From NCBI RefSeq assembly GCF_029784135.1, contig NC_073744.1, forward strand, positions 12,919,929 through 12,983,928: DNA of 64,000 nucleotides, in the 5' to 3' direction. The notes under the pieces are model-generated. The model was not told where the DNA came from. It saw nothing but the letters and a program-made list of their open reading frames with translations, and did no database searches. This stretch comes from Toxorhynchites rutilus septentrionalis. Taxonomy: Eukaryota > Arthropoda > Insecta > Diptera > Culicidae. Within the stretch, counting starts at the first letter, position 1. Every line of letters starts with the position of its first letter. The position numbers were made by a program, and so were the translations under genes. This document shows positions 25,301 through 37,300 of this stretch, in pieces.

Positions 25301-28300
25301 GCAGTATGTCGTTGTTGTTCTGGACATCGCGTATAGCAGTTTCTCTATAGTTTTCAACAGCGTTTCATACTTTCTTACAGTTTCGAAATTTGCTAATATA
25401 CATACCGAACTTTTTACGAACTTTGAACTGTATATAATCGAATTCTGTATTTTATCGAGTCAAAAACATTGTTCTATTCGTTTTTTATGCATATATTTTC
25501 GTTTTTTTTAATATAAAAGACGGGTGGGTAATGTCGGGGACATAACCGGAGTGACGTAGGACTATACAAAGAGGACAGCTTTTGTTAAATATATATTTTA
25601 AGTATATTGTTTTATATTCTTCTCCTACGTGAATACCTACCTATCTACCTGAAAAATGGATTAGTTTACTGTTTTCTCTTTATGAATATGTTGATGGTTC
25701 TGAAAAGAACCTTTGGTGTTGTGTTTTTGTTATCACTCGATATTCCCATCTTGTTCGGTTAAACCTTCCTGTTTAGCTATTGCGTTTCTCTATTCTATTT
25801 CGCCACTCGCCACAGCTATTGCGCCACTCGCCACAGCTTTCACAGTTGGAAAATTTCTTCCCATCCAGCTTGTGACATATTGTTCAGTAAATTACATTTA
25901 ATGCGACGTGCCGAAGAAACACTTTGCCACTCACTGAACTAATTGTTGCCTTGATGAGCGCCGAACCGAAGCTGCTCTGTTCTTGATGCGGGTTTTCTGA
26001 TTGTCGTGAGCAGCTTTGCAAGCCAACTCGAGCACTCCGACGGCCGAAACTCTATAATCGCTGTTAGGTATACTGGTGCTCCGGCACCAATCCGTTCGGC
26101 CTAGTTACCCTTGCGGAGCAATCAGTGAATGCGACCAACAGGGAACTGGAGACCTGCACGGTTCGAGTGAGACTTTGCCTTTCTCTTAACTTGTCCTCCT
26201 TTGTTACGTCCACGATGCCGATGCCGTACAACCACACGGGTTTACGGTTTGAAAGAAAATAAGATATTTGTTTGGGGTCCGCGTGTTTTATACTCTAGCG
26301 GTACACACTCACAGGATAGAGACAAATCGGCAGACTCAGCCAGAGGGGCGAGTCCAACGAGACGAACGAATGAGCGTTAAAAGGGAGCGATGGTAAAAAA
26401 ATACATTCATTACGATTTGTTCGCTCATTGGATTCACATGCAGGCTAAAAAGGGTCCTTTTCAGGATCACAAAATTATCTTCAATCTAAAGAGTTTATTG
26501 TTTTGTTATCACTCGATATCCCCATCTTGTTCGGCTAAACCTTTCTGTTTAGCGATTGCATTTGCCACTCGCCACAGCTTTCACAGTTGGAAAATTTCTT
26601 CCCATCCAGCTTGTGACATATTTTACAGCAAATTACATTCAATGGCACGTCGCATTACCACCACTCAGTATCAGATTGGAGGTAATTTTAACATGTAATT
26701 GAACATTTGCGATGACAGTGGTACAGTGTCGACTTTCAATGTGGGGTCATAATTTGGACCCCGAACTCTATGTTTACAAAAATGTCCAACTAAATATGTC
26801 GCATTGCAGGTCCGTCCAATTAGCTAAATGTCGAGATAAGTGTAAATTACTGTACTTTCAATCTAGAAGCAATTTAAGAATTGGTGAAAATCAATAAGCT
26901 CAGAACAACTGCCAAATTCACATACTCATCATATCCTGACAAACAAATTATGAAAAAATCTATTTGTGTTTTATTATTATTTTGGATATTGTTTTAGAAA
27001 GCATTGAACTGTATTTCCTAAACTCGTTTTTGGAAGGTTTAATGGCCCTGAAAAGCGCCTTGTTTTATGGAATGGTTCCAATTTAGAAAACTTAGCACTC
27101 GTGGTTTTGAAAAAAACCATTTCGAACGCCCTCGATGCCGCCTTGTTCTGGATTTGCCACCAAAGCAGTTTGTATAAAGAACAAACTTTTTTCTTCTGCT
27201 ACCTGATGCCGTTTTGCGATTGCGTTTGTCACTCGCCACTCGCTGCAACTGCCTGTTGTCTTGATGTCCGCCGAACCGAATGTATTCTGTTCCGAATGCG
27301 GGTTTTCTTATCGTCGCGAGCAGCTTTACCAGCTAACTCGATCACTTCGGCGGCCGAAACTATATAACGCCGGCTAGGTGGACTGGTGCACTGGTACTAA
27401 CGCGCTCGGCCTAGCTACCCTTGCGGGGAACTCCAGATCAACACGGTTCGAGCGGGATTTTGCCTTTCCCTTCACTTTTCCTCCATTACCATGTCCAGAC
27501 ATGGCTGCTTGTGTTGGTTTGTTGATGTGTTGTGATGCGAACCGATGTGGTGTACGGTTTGAATGAGAATGATCGATACGGAAGGAAGGTCTTGTATTAT
27601 AGAGACTTTAAACTTTTGCAGTTCATTCGTCTCTAGCCTTGAGAAAGGCCCTTTGAAAACTCTACTCTACTCTATTACTCTACTCCAGCGTTACCACCTC
27701 CGCCCCCTTGCCTTGAGAAAGGCACTCGATCCCTCGCCGTCCAGCTTGTCCAGCAACAATGTTGTCCAGTCGGTGTCCACACAAAGAATGATCGATACGG
27801 CAGCGGAGCGGGGATTTTTAAGCTGACTGGCTGGCTCGAGAATTACGCACTGCGACCAATGTTTCGTTCATTTTTTTCTTTTTCCTTTCCAATCGTGCTT
27901 CATTCTATTTCGCTGCTGCTCTGGTTGCCCGTTTCGGTCGGTACGATTTGAGGAGCACAAAATGGACCAATCAAAAATGGGCACATAGTGCATTGATGAC
28001 AATGCTTGATATTTCACAATTATTCCATTATTTATCTCAAGAAAAATGAAATGTTATTTGTTATGATAGATGCGTAGATATATTTCCTATCAATTGATGC
28101 AAAAACCTTTGCGATCTATTGAGAAATGCTCGAGTTATAAGCGTTCCAAATCTTGCATTTTTTTCTACTTGTTCAGTGCCTAGATTTCCATTTCACCCCC
28201 TATATCTTCCGGTTAGACGTAGTCCTACGTCAAAAGTAGAATTTAATTTTTTTATTCATTTCTTAAAGTCACACCTTTCTCATACGAAAATAATAAATTT

Positions 28301-31300
28301 ATTCAGAATCTTTCAGGAGATGATAGACGATCATATTTGATGAGAAAAATCCTTCTACGCATATGTTTGAATTTCAACAATGACAGAGTTATAGAACTTA
28401 TTGTTGTTTCAGACTCTGTTGCCTCTAACTGGATCTACATTAAAAAGTACGCTAAAGAATAAAGTACTGGAACATCTAAATTAGTGTATTTAAATAACAT
28501 TTTGGAAGTGAAAAACTTAAAAGTTGGTAATTTTCAATATGTTATTATTAGTTTTATCCCAGAAATTAATATAAACATTATTGTTTCTATCGATTGGATT
28601 AAAGTTCTCTAGTTCTCTACAATTCTTCGACACCCAACTTCTGTCTTTCTTAATTTTGCTGCAATATCGATATAAAAAATTCCTGGTAAAAATTCAACTA
28701 AATCTTCAAAAGTCACGATTTTCACCCCACTGTACTTATAATAGGCACTTATATTTCACCTTAACGTTAAAAGGTAACTTTTTTTTTTTCGAAATAAGTC
28801 ATATTCGAAACATTAAAAAAAAAATTCTCTTTCAAACTGCATACAGTTTCGAGTCCAAAATTGTATATCGAATAACTTTTTTGGGTGAGGTTTGTCAAGT
28901 TGTGCCTTTCATCAAACTCTACCATGTCTAATAGAAGTATAAGGAATGGCTTTGTTCTGATACTGTATATAAGTTTATGTCAATACATGCAACACCAAAG
29001 CGCTTATCTTCGCGTACTAAAGTTTTTTACTTTATAAAAAGCGTACTAACGCACCAGTTTCCGGTTTGCAGTTGAAAAGAAAAATGTAATCCGTGTTACA
29101 TTCCTAAATGAAACAACATAGCCCAACTATTGAAGTTCAAAAATTATGATGATTTTCTGAAAAACCTATTTTGGTGGAGATAATTCTAGCCAAAAACCAT
29201 TGTTAGGTAGATTAACTTGTTATAAATAGAATATTTGAACTAACATTAATAGTTCAAGTTTCATATTATTACCTGAAAGATACGTAACGTTCAAATAAAA
29301 CGTTATGACATTAAAAGTTTAATAAACTTCACGTTTAAGCCTAGTAGTTTGCTGTGAATAAAATAAATGCGAAACTAGAAAAATGCTTCAATTCAATTCT
29401 CCTCCCGTGCACCATATGTGCAGCCAAGGCTCGGCCACAGCCCGCTAAGAGAGCACAAGCGCCTGTATTTAGTTTACAGCTGTGAGTGGATGACGTCCAC
29501 AAGTATGTATTATAGCGAATAGAAGAAAGAATGAGCTTAGAATGCTCGAGCTCCTCTTTTAAAATTCAAGCTTCGAATGTTGATGGTTCACCGATGTCGA
29601 TGGCAGTGAATCAAGGCAATTCGCCTGGCACCGTAGTGTTGAATGGTTCAAAGGGAGCAACGTACATGAATGAGAAAACGAATGAAGGGCATATGCTCAT
29701 ATTATCCATGGTGGGATAGCCAATGTTCCAAGCTTTATCAGGATAAATCGAACGCATTTAAAGCTTTTCGGAAACGTGGAACCATTAAGAATTTTCAAAC
29801 GTATTTGGACCTTGAAAATCAATTTAAAAACTTGATCAAAGGGAAAAAACGCGCTTATTGGCGAAATTTCGTGGGAGGTTTGTCACGAGAAACGTCAATG
29901 AAAAAATTATGGAAAGTGGCTCGAAACATGAGAAATCTCTCTTCATCGAATGAAAGCGAAGAATATTCACATCGATGGATTTTTAATTTTGCACGGAAGG
30001 TTTGTCCCGATTCCGTTCCCGTACAAAAAATTGTTCGAGATATTTCACAAGATAGGTGCGATCTTGATTCCGAGTTTTCGATGGTAGAATTCTCTCTTGC
30101 TCTCCTTTCTTGTAACAATTCGGCTCCAGGAACGGATAGAATTAAGTTCAACTTGCTGAAAAACCTCCCTGATGTGGCGAAACATCGCTTGTTGATTTTA
30201 TTCAATCGGTTTCTGGAGCATAATATTGTTCCAGATGATTGGAGACAAGTGCGAATTATAGCTATTCAAAAACCCGGAAAACCCGCGTCCGACTTCAATT
30301 CGTACCGCCCAATAGCAATGCTGTCTTGTATACGGAAATTGTTGGAGAAAATGATCTTGTTTCGCCTTGATCATTGGGTTGAAACGAATGGCTTACTCTC
30401 AGATACACAATATGGGTTCCGCAGGGGCAAGGGGACGAATGATTGTCTTGCGTTGCTTTCTTCAGAAATTCAAATGGCTTACGCCGAAAAAAAACAAATG
30501 GCTTCAGTATTCTTGGACATAAAGGGGGCCTTTGATTCTGTTTCAATAGAGGCTTTGTCAGACAAATTACACTCTCGGGGTCTGCCGCCTCTGTTGAATA
30601 ATATGTTATATAACTTGCTTTGTGAGAAACAGTTGAACTTTTCTCACGGGGATTCGACAGTAAATCGGGTCTCCTACATGGGCCTCCCCCAGGGCTCATG
30701 TTTAAGCCCCCTTTTGTACAACTTCTATGTAAGCGACATCGACAATTGTCTTACACAAAATTGCAGCCTAAGACAACTTGCAGATGACGGAGTGGTGTCT
30801 GTCGTAGGATCAAACGAATCCGACCTGCAAGGACCCTTACAAGATACTTTGAACAATTTTTCAACCTGGGCCATTGGGCTAGGGATCGAATTCTCCACGG
30901 AGAAAACAGAGATGGTGGTTTTTTCTAGGAAGCATAGACCAGCAAAACCAAAGCTTCAACTTTTGGGTAAACCGATCACTCATGCTATGTCATTCAAGTA
31001 TCTTGGGGTCTGGTTCGACTCCAAATGTACTTGGGGGGCCCATATTAGGTATCTGAGTAAAAAATGCCAACAAAGAATAAACTTTCTCCGTACAATTACC
31101 GGCACATGGTGGGGAGCCCATCCCGAAGATCTTATAATGTTGTATCGAACAACTATTCTCTCAGTGATGGAGTATGGCAGTTTCTGTTTTCAATCAGCTG
31201 CCAAAATACATCTCATTAAACTCGAGCGAATTCAGTATCTTTGTCTCCGTATTGCGTTGGGATGTATGCCCTCAACGCATACCATGAGTCTCGAGGTTTT

Positions 31301-34300
31301 GGCAGGCGTACTCCCACTAAAAGATCGCTTCAATTTATTATCTCTTCGGTTCCTCATCCGGTGTAAGGTTATGAACCCATTGGTGATCGGAAATTTTGAG
31401 CAGCTTATCGAGCTAAATTTTCATTCAGGATTCATGAGCTCATATCATGAATTCATCTCCATGCAGGTTGATCCTTCTTCGTATACTCCCAACCGTGTTT
31501 GTTTTCCTGACTACATCAATTCCTCTGTACATTTTGATCTGTTCATGAAGGAGAAAATCCATGGAATTCCAGATTATCATCGATCAGGGATCGTTCCTAC
31601 GATCTTCAATGCAAAGTATGGGCGTGTCAATTGTGATAATATGTACTTTACTGATGGGTCCTCTATGAATGAGTCCACAGGATTTGGAGTGTTCAACGAA
31701 ATTTTTAGCACCTCCCACAGTCTTCAGAATCCTTGCTCAGTGTATATTGCTGAATTGGCAGCGATACACTGGGCGCTGGACAGCGTCGCCTCACGACCTG
31801 TTGAACACTATTACATTGTAACGGATAGTCTTAGCTCTGTCGAAGCTATCCGATCAGTGAGGCCGGAAAAGCACTCGCCGTACTTCCTTGAGAGAATACG
31901 AGAAAATTTGAGTGCTTTAACCAGACGCTGTTATGTCATTACCTTTGTCTGGGTCCCTTCACATTGCTCAATTCCGGGTAATGAGAGGGCTAACTCATTA
32001 GCAAAGGTAGGTGCAATTGAAGGCGATATTTATCAGCGTCAAATCGCTTTCAATGAATTTTATTCTTTAGTCCGTAAAAATACCATCGCTAACTGGCAAC
32101 GTAAGTGGAACGAAGATGAATTGGGTCGGTGGCTTCACTCGATTATCCCTAAGGTTAGCCTCAAACCATGGTTCAAAAGTCTGGACTTAAGTCGGGACTT
32201 TATTCGCACCTTCTCTCGACTCATGTCCAATCACTGTTCGTTAGACGCGCTACTCTTTCGTTTTAATCTTGCCGATGGCAATATCTGTGCTTGTGGCCAA
32301 GGTTACCACGACATCGAACACGTTGTTTGGTCGTGCGAGGAGTATCTTGTTGCCAGATCGAATTTAGAAAACTCTCTTCTGGCTAGAGGAAGGCAGCCCA
32401 ATGTGCCGGTGAGAGATGTGTTGGCTCGGTTAGACCTTGATTACATGTCCCAAATATATGTCTTCCTAAAAGCTATCGATCTTCGTGTGTGATTGTCCTT
32501 ATATCCTTATATTCTCCTTTTCCTTTTCCTTCGCGAGAAATCAAATCCATTCTTACTAACAATAGAATAAGGTGAAATGTAAATACATGTTAGATATAAG
32601 ATAGGCTTAAGAATTGAGTATGATGAATGTGAGTGCGAATGTGCTGTGAACATTGTCAACATATCCTTATATCCCATCCTTTTCCTGAAACAAAATGTCA
32701 CCCTTCTAAACTCGAGCAAGCCGCGAGTAATCGGTTCTCTACTTCATTAACATTAGAATTAATAAAAAATGTTTATGTATACTTGTAACTATACAGATAG
32801 GAGTTTGGCTCCTTTAAACTTATGTAACTGAGCCTGTAAAAATAAACGATTTAATAAAAAAAAAAAAAAAAAATATGCTCATATTCAGTTCATTCAAAAT
32901 CCAAGCACTGATCAGGATTGATGATAATAGCGTGATTGTTATTTTGTTATCCGAGCATGTGTGATTTGAAGAATTCCTATAAATAATTGTGCTCATTCGA
33001 TAAGGCTCCCAGCTCCCTGGCGATGCATCTTGCTTTCGGCGAATTTTGGTTACTTTCTCATAAATGGATCAACGTTCGATAAAGCGGACGTAGCGCCATT
33101 TTTCATCCAACAACGTGAATAAATTCGTTCTGTTTGAAAAATGAGCGGTTTAATTTTGTTTATATTGTGTATAAAAAAATACTGAAATCGCGAAATAGAA
33201 AAATTAAAATAGGGGATGTGGTCAATAGGATGGAAATCTTGGTTTTAATGTATTATTTTTGTAGCTAAATTAAAAAAAAAAACACAAACACATATTTCTT
33301 TTTCTGCATAGGACTACTCTAATCGTTATTAAATATACAATAATCAGCATCCTAACGATATGTAATGTAGTTTACGACCTATTCTCATGCCTAACATTTT
33401 TTGTGTATAATTTCATCACAATCGGTAGAGCCGTATCGGAGGACTTCGACCACGAACATCGTGACACGAGATTTTTATATATATAGATTAGGGTGGCAGC
33501 GAAAATGGCCATGTCAAATTTCAAAAACCGACCATGTACATTTCGTTTATTGGCCCAAATAAATGATTCAGCTAGATCGGACTTGATTTAGGGGTGCCTC
33601 AAAGCGCTGAAAGTTTTGATTTTTTGATCCTCGAAAATCTTCCAAGGGGGTAAAAAGAAATTTGGAAAATCGAATTTTGTTTTCGATGCCAAATGACTTA
33701 AAAATGCATGAAACGTCGAGATCTGGCGTCATCTCGGAAACAAATTTTTGGCCGAAAATCGACCTTTTGGGACTGAGAGGCAATGAAAGTATGGTAAAAA
33801 AAAATGATCGAATTTGAAGAACCGACCATGTACATTTTGTTTATTGGTCCAAAAGTATAGATATACAAAATTTGCTAAAAATGACTCTCAAATTTTTCAA
33901 CTTTTCCGAATGGTTTTCATAACTTTTTTGGCATATAAACCTAACGCAGACTGAGGCACATCAATCCTGATACTGACTGTTTAAATCGAATCATCAAATT
34001 TGCTAAAAAATGACTTTCAAATTTTTCAAAATGACTTTCAAAACTTTCCGAATGATTCCCATAACTTTTTGACATACAGGGTTTTCCATTTCGGGCTTCC
34101 AAAAGTATACAGCCCTGCGCTGACAACCGTTTGACATATCTGTCAACCAAAGCGTCATATCGTTAGTTGGATGTCTGCCATTTTACAATATGGATCGTTT
34201 TAGCATCGGACAACGTGTTAATTTTGTTAAATTATACTATAAAAATGATGAAAAACCGGCAAATGTTTTTCGAGCATTACGGACGGATTTTGGTCGTCAT

Positions 34301-37300
34301 GGACGGCCAACAGAGCACACAATCGCTAATGTAGTGCGTAAATTCGAACAAACTGGATCCGTAGCGGATATTGTGAAACCTGTGCATCATCGTAATGTGC
34401 GTTCGGCCGAAAATATTGCTGCTGTTGCTGCCAGTGTGGAGGATGCCCCGAATGTTTCGATTCCACAGCGTGCTCAGCAATTGGGCTTGCCAAACACATC
34501 ATTGTGGCGAATTTTGCATTTGGACTTGCACCTACATCCATATAAAGTCCAACTGGTACCAAAATTAGAGCGTGGTGACCATGGAATGCGTCGGGCATAC
34601 GTCGATTGGGTGAACGAACAACAGCAGCAAAATGCTGAATTTTCGCATAATTTCACGTTTTGGTGATGCCAATTGGCCGTCCAGATCATGCGATTTGAAC
34701 CCGCTAGACTTTTTTTTGTGGGGTTATGCGAAAGACCGTGTCTATGCCAACTCTCCACAAACTCTTGAACATTTGAAAGACAACATTCGTGAAGTTATGA
34801 CCGAGATACCGCCCCATATGTGCCCTAAAGTCATCGAAAATTACCTGTTCCGGATCAAGGTGTGCGAGGAAGCCCTAGGTGGACATTTGAATGATGTTGT
34901 ATTTCACACATAATGGCATAAACCAAACTTTAATTTGAAATAAAAGTTTCATCGAAATTCGAATTCTAAGTGTGTTTTATTTCAATTTACTTTCGGAATT
35001 TAAAGTTGGAAAACCCTGTATAATCCTGACGCAGACTAAGACGCATCAATCCTGATACGGACTATTCGAAACCGTTGCTCCGTTCTTGAGTTAAATCGCG
35101 AGGAATCGACACCAAGCCATTTTTATTTATATAGATATACAAAATTTGCTAAAGAATTACTTTTCAATTTTCCATCTTTCCGAATGGATCCCATAACTAT
35201 TTTGGCATATAAACCTGACGCAGACTAAGACGCATCAATACTGATGCTGACTGTTCAAATCCGTTGCTCCGTTCTTGAGTTAAATCGTGAGGAACGAACA
35301 CCAAATCATTTTAATTTATATAGATACGCTGTTGCAATATAAGAGCAATATGTGTGAGCGAAACAAGAGACGTATAGCAAATAAGCACGCATTAAAGCTT
35401 CTCGCATACTTTGCTACATGCACGACCCAGACAGAGAAAGATATAGATTCACGTTTATGCTCTCATTTTTACACTTAGAAAACACTTTCCTACTTCATTT
35501 TAGAATGAGGAGTAATACTATCACGCCTTTATGCTACAGCACTAGTGGCTGTGTGGATAGCGTGGTCGTGTAAAACAGCCTTGCATTCTAGCTGGCCTTG
35601 GTTCGATCCCCGTTGACATCATTTGGACTTTTTTTGTGGACAATCCCAAACAAACATTTTTTCACCACCGTGCTACCCAAATTTTTGTTCCATAATTAAG
35701 GAATTATTTTTCGCAGCAATTATGGTTTTTTTTTCTAAACTATGCTTTGAAATGTTCCACTTAAGTGTTGTCTCCTAAGGTGGTCTTAGAATGTTTCTCC
35801 TTCTCAAGTCTCTATAACTCTTCGTCTCTCCGCCGACCACCGCGCTGTTGGTGGGGGGTACTCATAAAAACAGACACATTTCCCCGCGCACACGTTCGCT
35901 CGCACTGTGCCATAAGCAACTTACCGTTTGGGAGTGTCTGTCCGCGTCGAATGCGCAATTTTTTCCGCCTCAAATCAGGCAATGACATATCGCACATGAG
36001 ACGAGACAGAACCAAAGTCACGGAAACTCACAGCTTCGCTGCTGCTGAAGAAAACAGGTGATTTCACTTTCGTTTAACGCTCAGCGTGTGGGAAAATTAG
36101 GTCAGCAACATCAGGGGCCTACTGCGCTAGATAATAACGGGGAGATGCGAGAGAATGGGGGAAAACATTCTGAACAGTTTGTTGCGAAAGTGAACTTTTT
36201 TTTTCGGTGTATTATTTTCATGGCACACTTGGAGTGCGTGAGGGGCTAATTTTGTATCCATAAACAAACTCGGAGCAAACGATCGCGCGAAAATTGACGC
36301 TGGATAATCTCAACTCGCACTGATGCCTCATGATCATGTAGGTACTCTTCCTCATTTGCCTTTCCTTCTATCACTGGCGAAGTAGAGCAAAGTGTTGATC
36401 AGGGGAAGAAAAGTTTGCCATATTTTATGCAGTGTGCGCAGTTTAAACTAAAAAATACGGCGTTCCATTTCGTAAGGCTGCATTTCCTCGAAACAGAAAT
36501 GAAACGCTGCATAAATTAAGAACGGGAGGGAGAATCCTTTGTTCTTCGGAATGGATTGGAAAAACTGGAGCGCCATTACCAGACACGGAACACCTGGTTG
36601 GTTCCGTGGAGAAATGCCAATGCATTGTTTGTTGCTTCCCAAATGTGATCGTAATATCATCGGTTATAAATGGAATTTGAGCTGCTCTCGACCATATGAA
36701 GGCAAAGTTTGTTTTGTGGGTGAACGGGACCACAGTTATGGTATCACTTAGGGGAATACCAGAAATCAACATTATTTTTGTGCCGAAAATCAAAGTATGC
36801 AAGCATCAGCGTTTTGGAATTCAGGACCAGTCTACGAAATCTGCTACAACCTTCTCAGAATCTAGCGGAGAGTCAAGGGGTCGGGGTATTTGAACGTTTG
36901 TTGCAAATCTTGATGAATTTGTTTTTACTTTCTTCACTGCGATTTGGCAGATTTCTTGCTCTCAGTGTGCCAGAACAGAACCATTAAATACTTTGCGCCA
37001 AGTGCAAATACACAAAAGTGTATCGCGAAGCCGAGCATGAATGTGCGTCATCAGCGCACAGAAATTCACGCCTCGGATTGGGAAGTTTGCGGTAGGTCTC
37101 ACGGTTCTGTCGTTCGCGTAATAATATATTTAATATTATGATTCGGAACCAAATGGTGAACAATGTGCACAGTTTCGCTCCGAACTACTCGAGACAGGCA
37201 GGCATCGATCCGATTTTCTCTATTTTGGTTCTCTGCGATCGAACGGGCAAAGAACATGAATCAAAAGTGTATTATTCTCAACGTCAAACGATTCAAAATG

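Larger units (their letters stand above)
25725..26645. repeat. Internal direct duplication flanking the first H2A pseudogene
   Basis: The segment TTGTTATCACTCGATAT..CATCTTGTTCGG..AGCTTTCACAGTTGGAAA..CCATCCAGCTTGTGACATAT occurs at about 25725-25905 and again at 26505-26645. A shortened third trace (GCGTTTGTCACTCGCCACTC) lies at 27225. This points to tandem duplication of a histone-containing unit. Confidence 0.65.
25527..28235 (+). mobile_element. Hairpin-ended dispersed repeat, copy C, carrying histone sequences
   Basis: Opens with a hairpin at 25527-25547 (arm GGTAATGTC, loop GGG, arm GACATAACC; one mismatch), then GTGACGTAGGACTATAC. Closes with TTCCGGTTAGACGTAGTCCT and ACGTCAAAAG (28235). 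The last ~250 bp match copy A. The middle holds two H2A pseudogenes (minus strand) with upstream promoter-like DNA, three histone-type stem-loops and a ~140-bp internal duplication. The borders could be one element or two family ends bracketing unrelated DNA. Confidence 0.5.
33856..35327 (+). repeat. Tandem array of three ~190-bp units ending in TTTATATAGATA
   Basis: Units: about 33856-33990 (shortened), 33991-35136 (interrupted by the mariner at 34077-35018) and 35137-35327. Shared order: AAATTTGCTAAA, TTCCGAATGGATCCCATAAC, CATATAAACCTGACGCAGAC, CTGTTCAAATCCGTTGCTCC, TTGAGTTAAATCG, TTATATAGATA. The same end occurs at 22540-22660. Confidence 0.75.

Noticed and set aside
25970..27502. Functional histone H2A genes
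   Set aside because: Each reading contains stops plus a frameshift or deletion and lacks the C-terminal third.
29531..29719. Possible alternative first exon of the host gene ([10 protein letters not shown]..)
   Set aside because: No splice donor in frame, no conserved feature, and the frame runs into the LINE target duplication.
35544..35618. tRNA gene on the plus strand
   Set aside because: Same reasoning: promoter boxes without a cloverleaf, followed by a non-tRNA tail.
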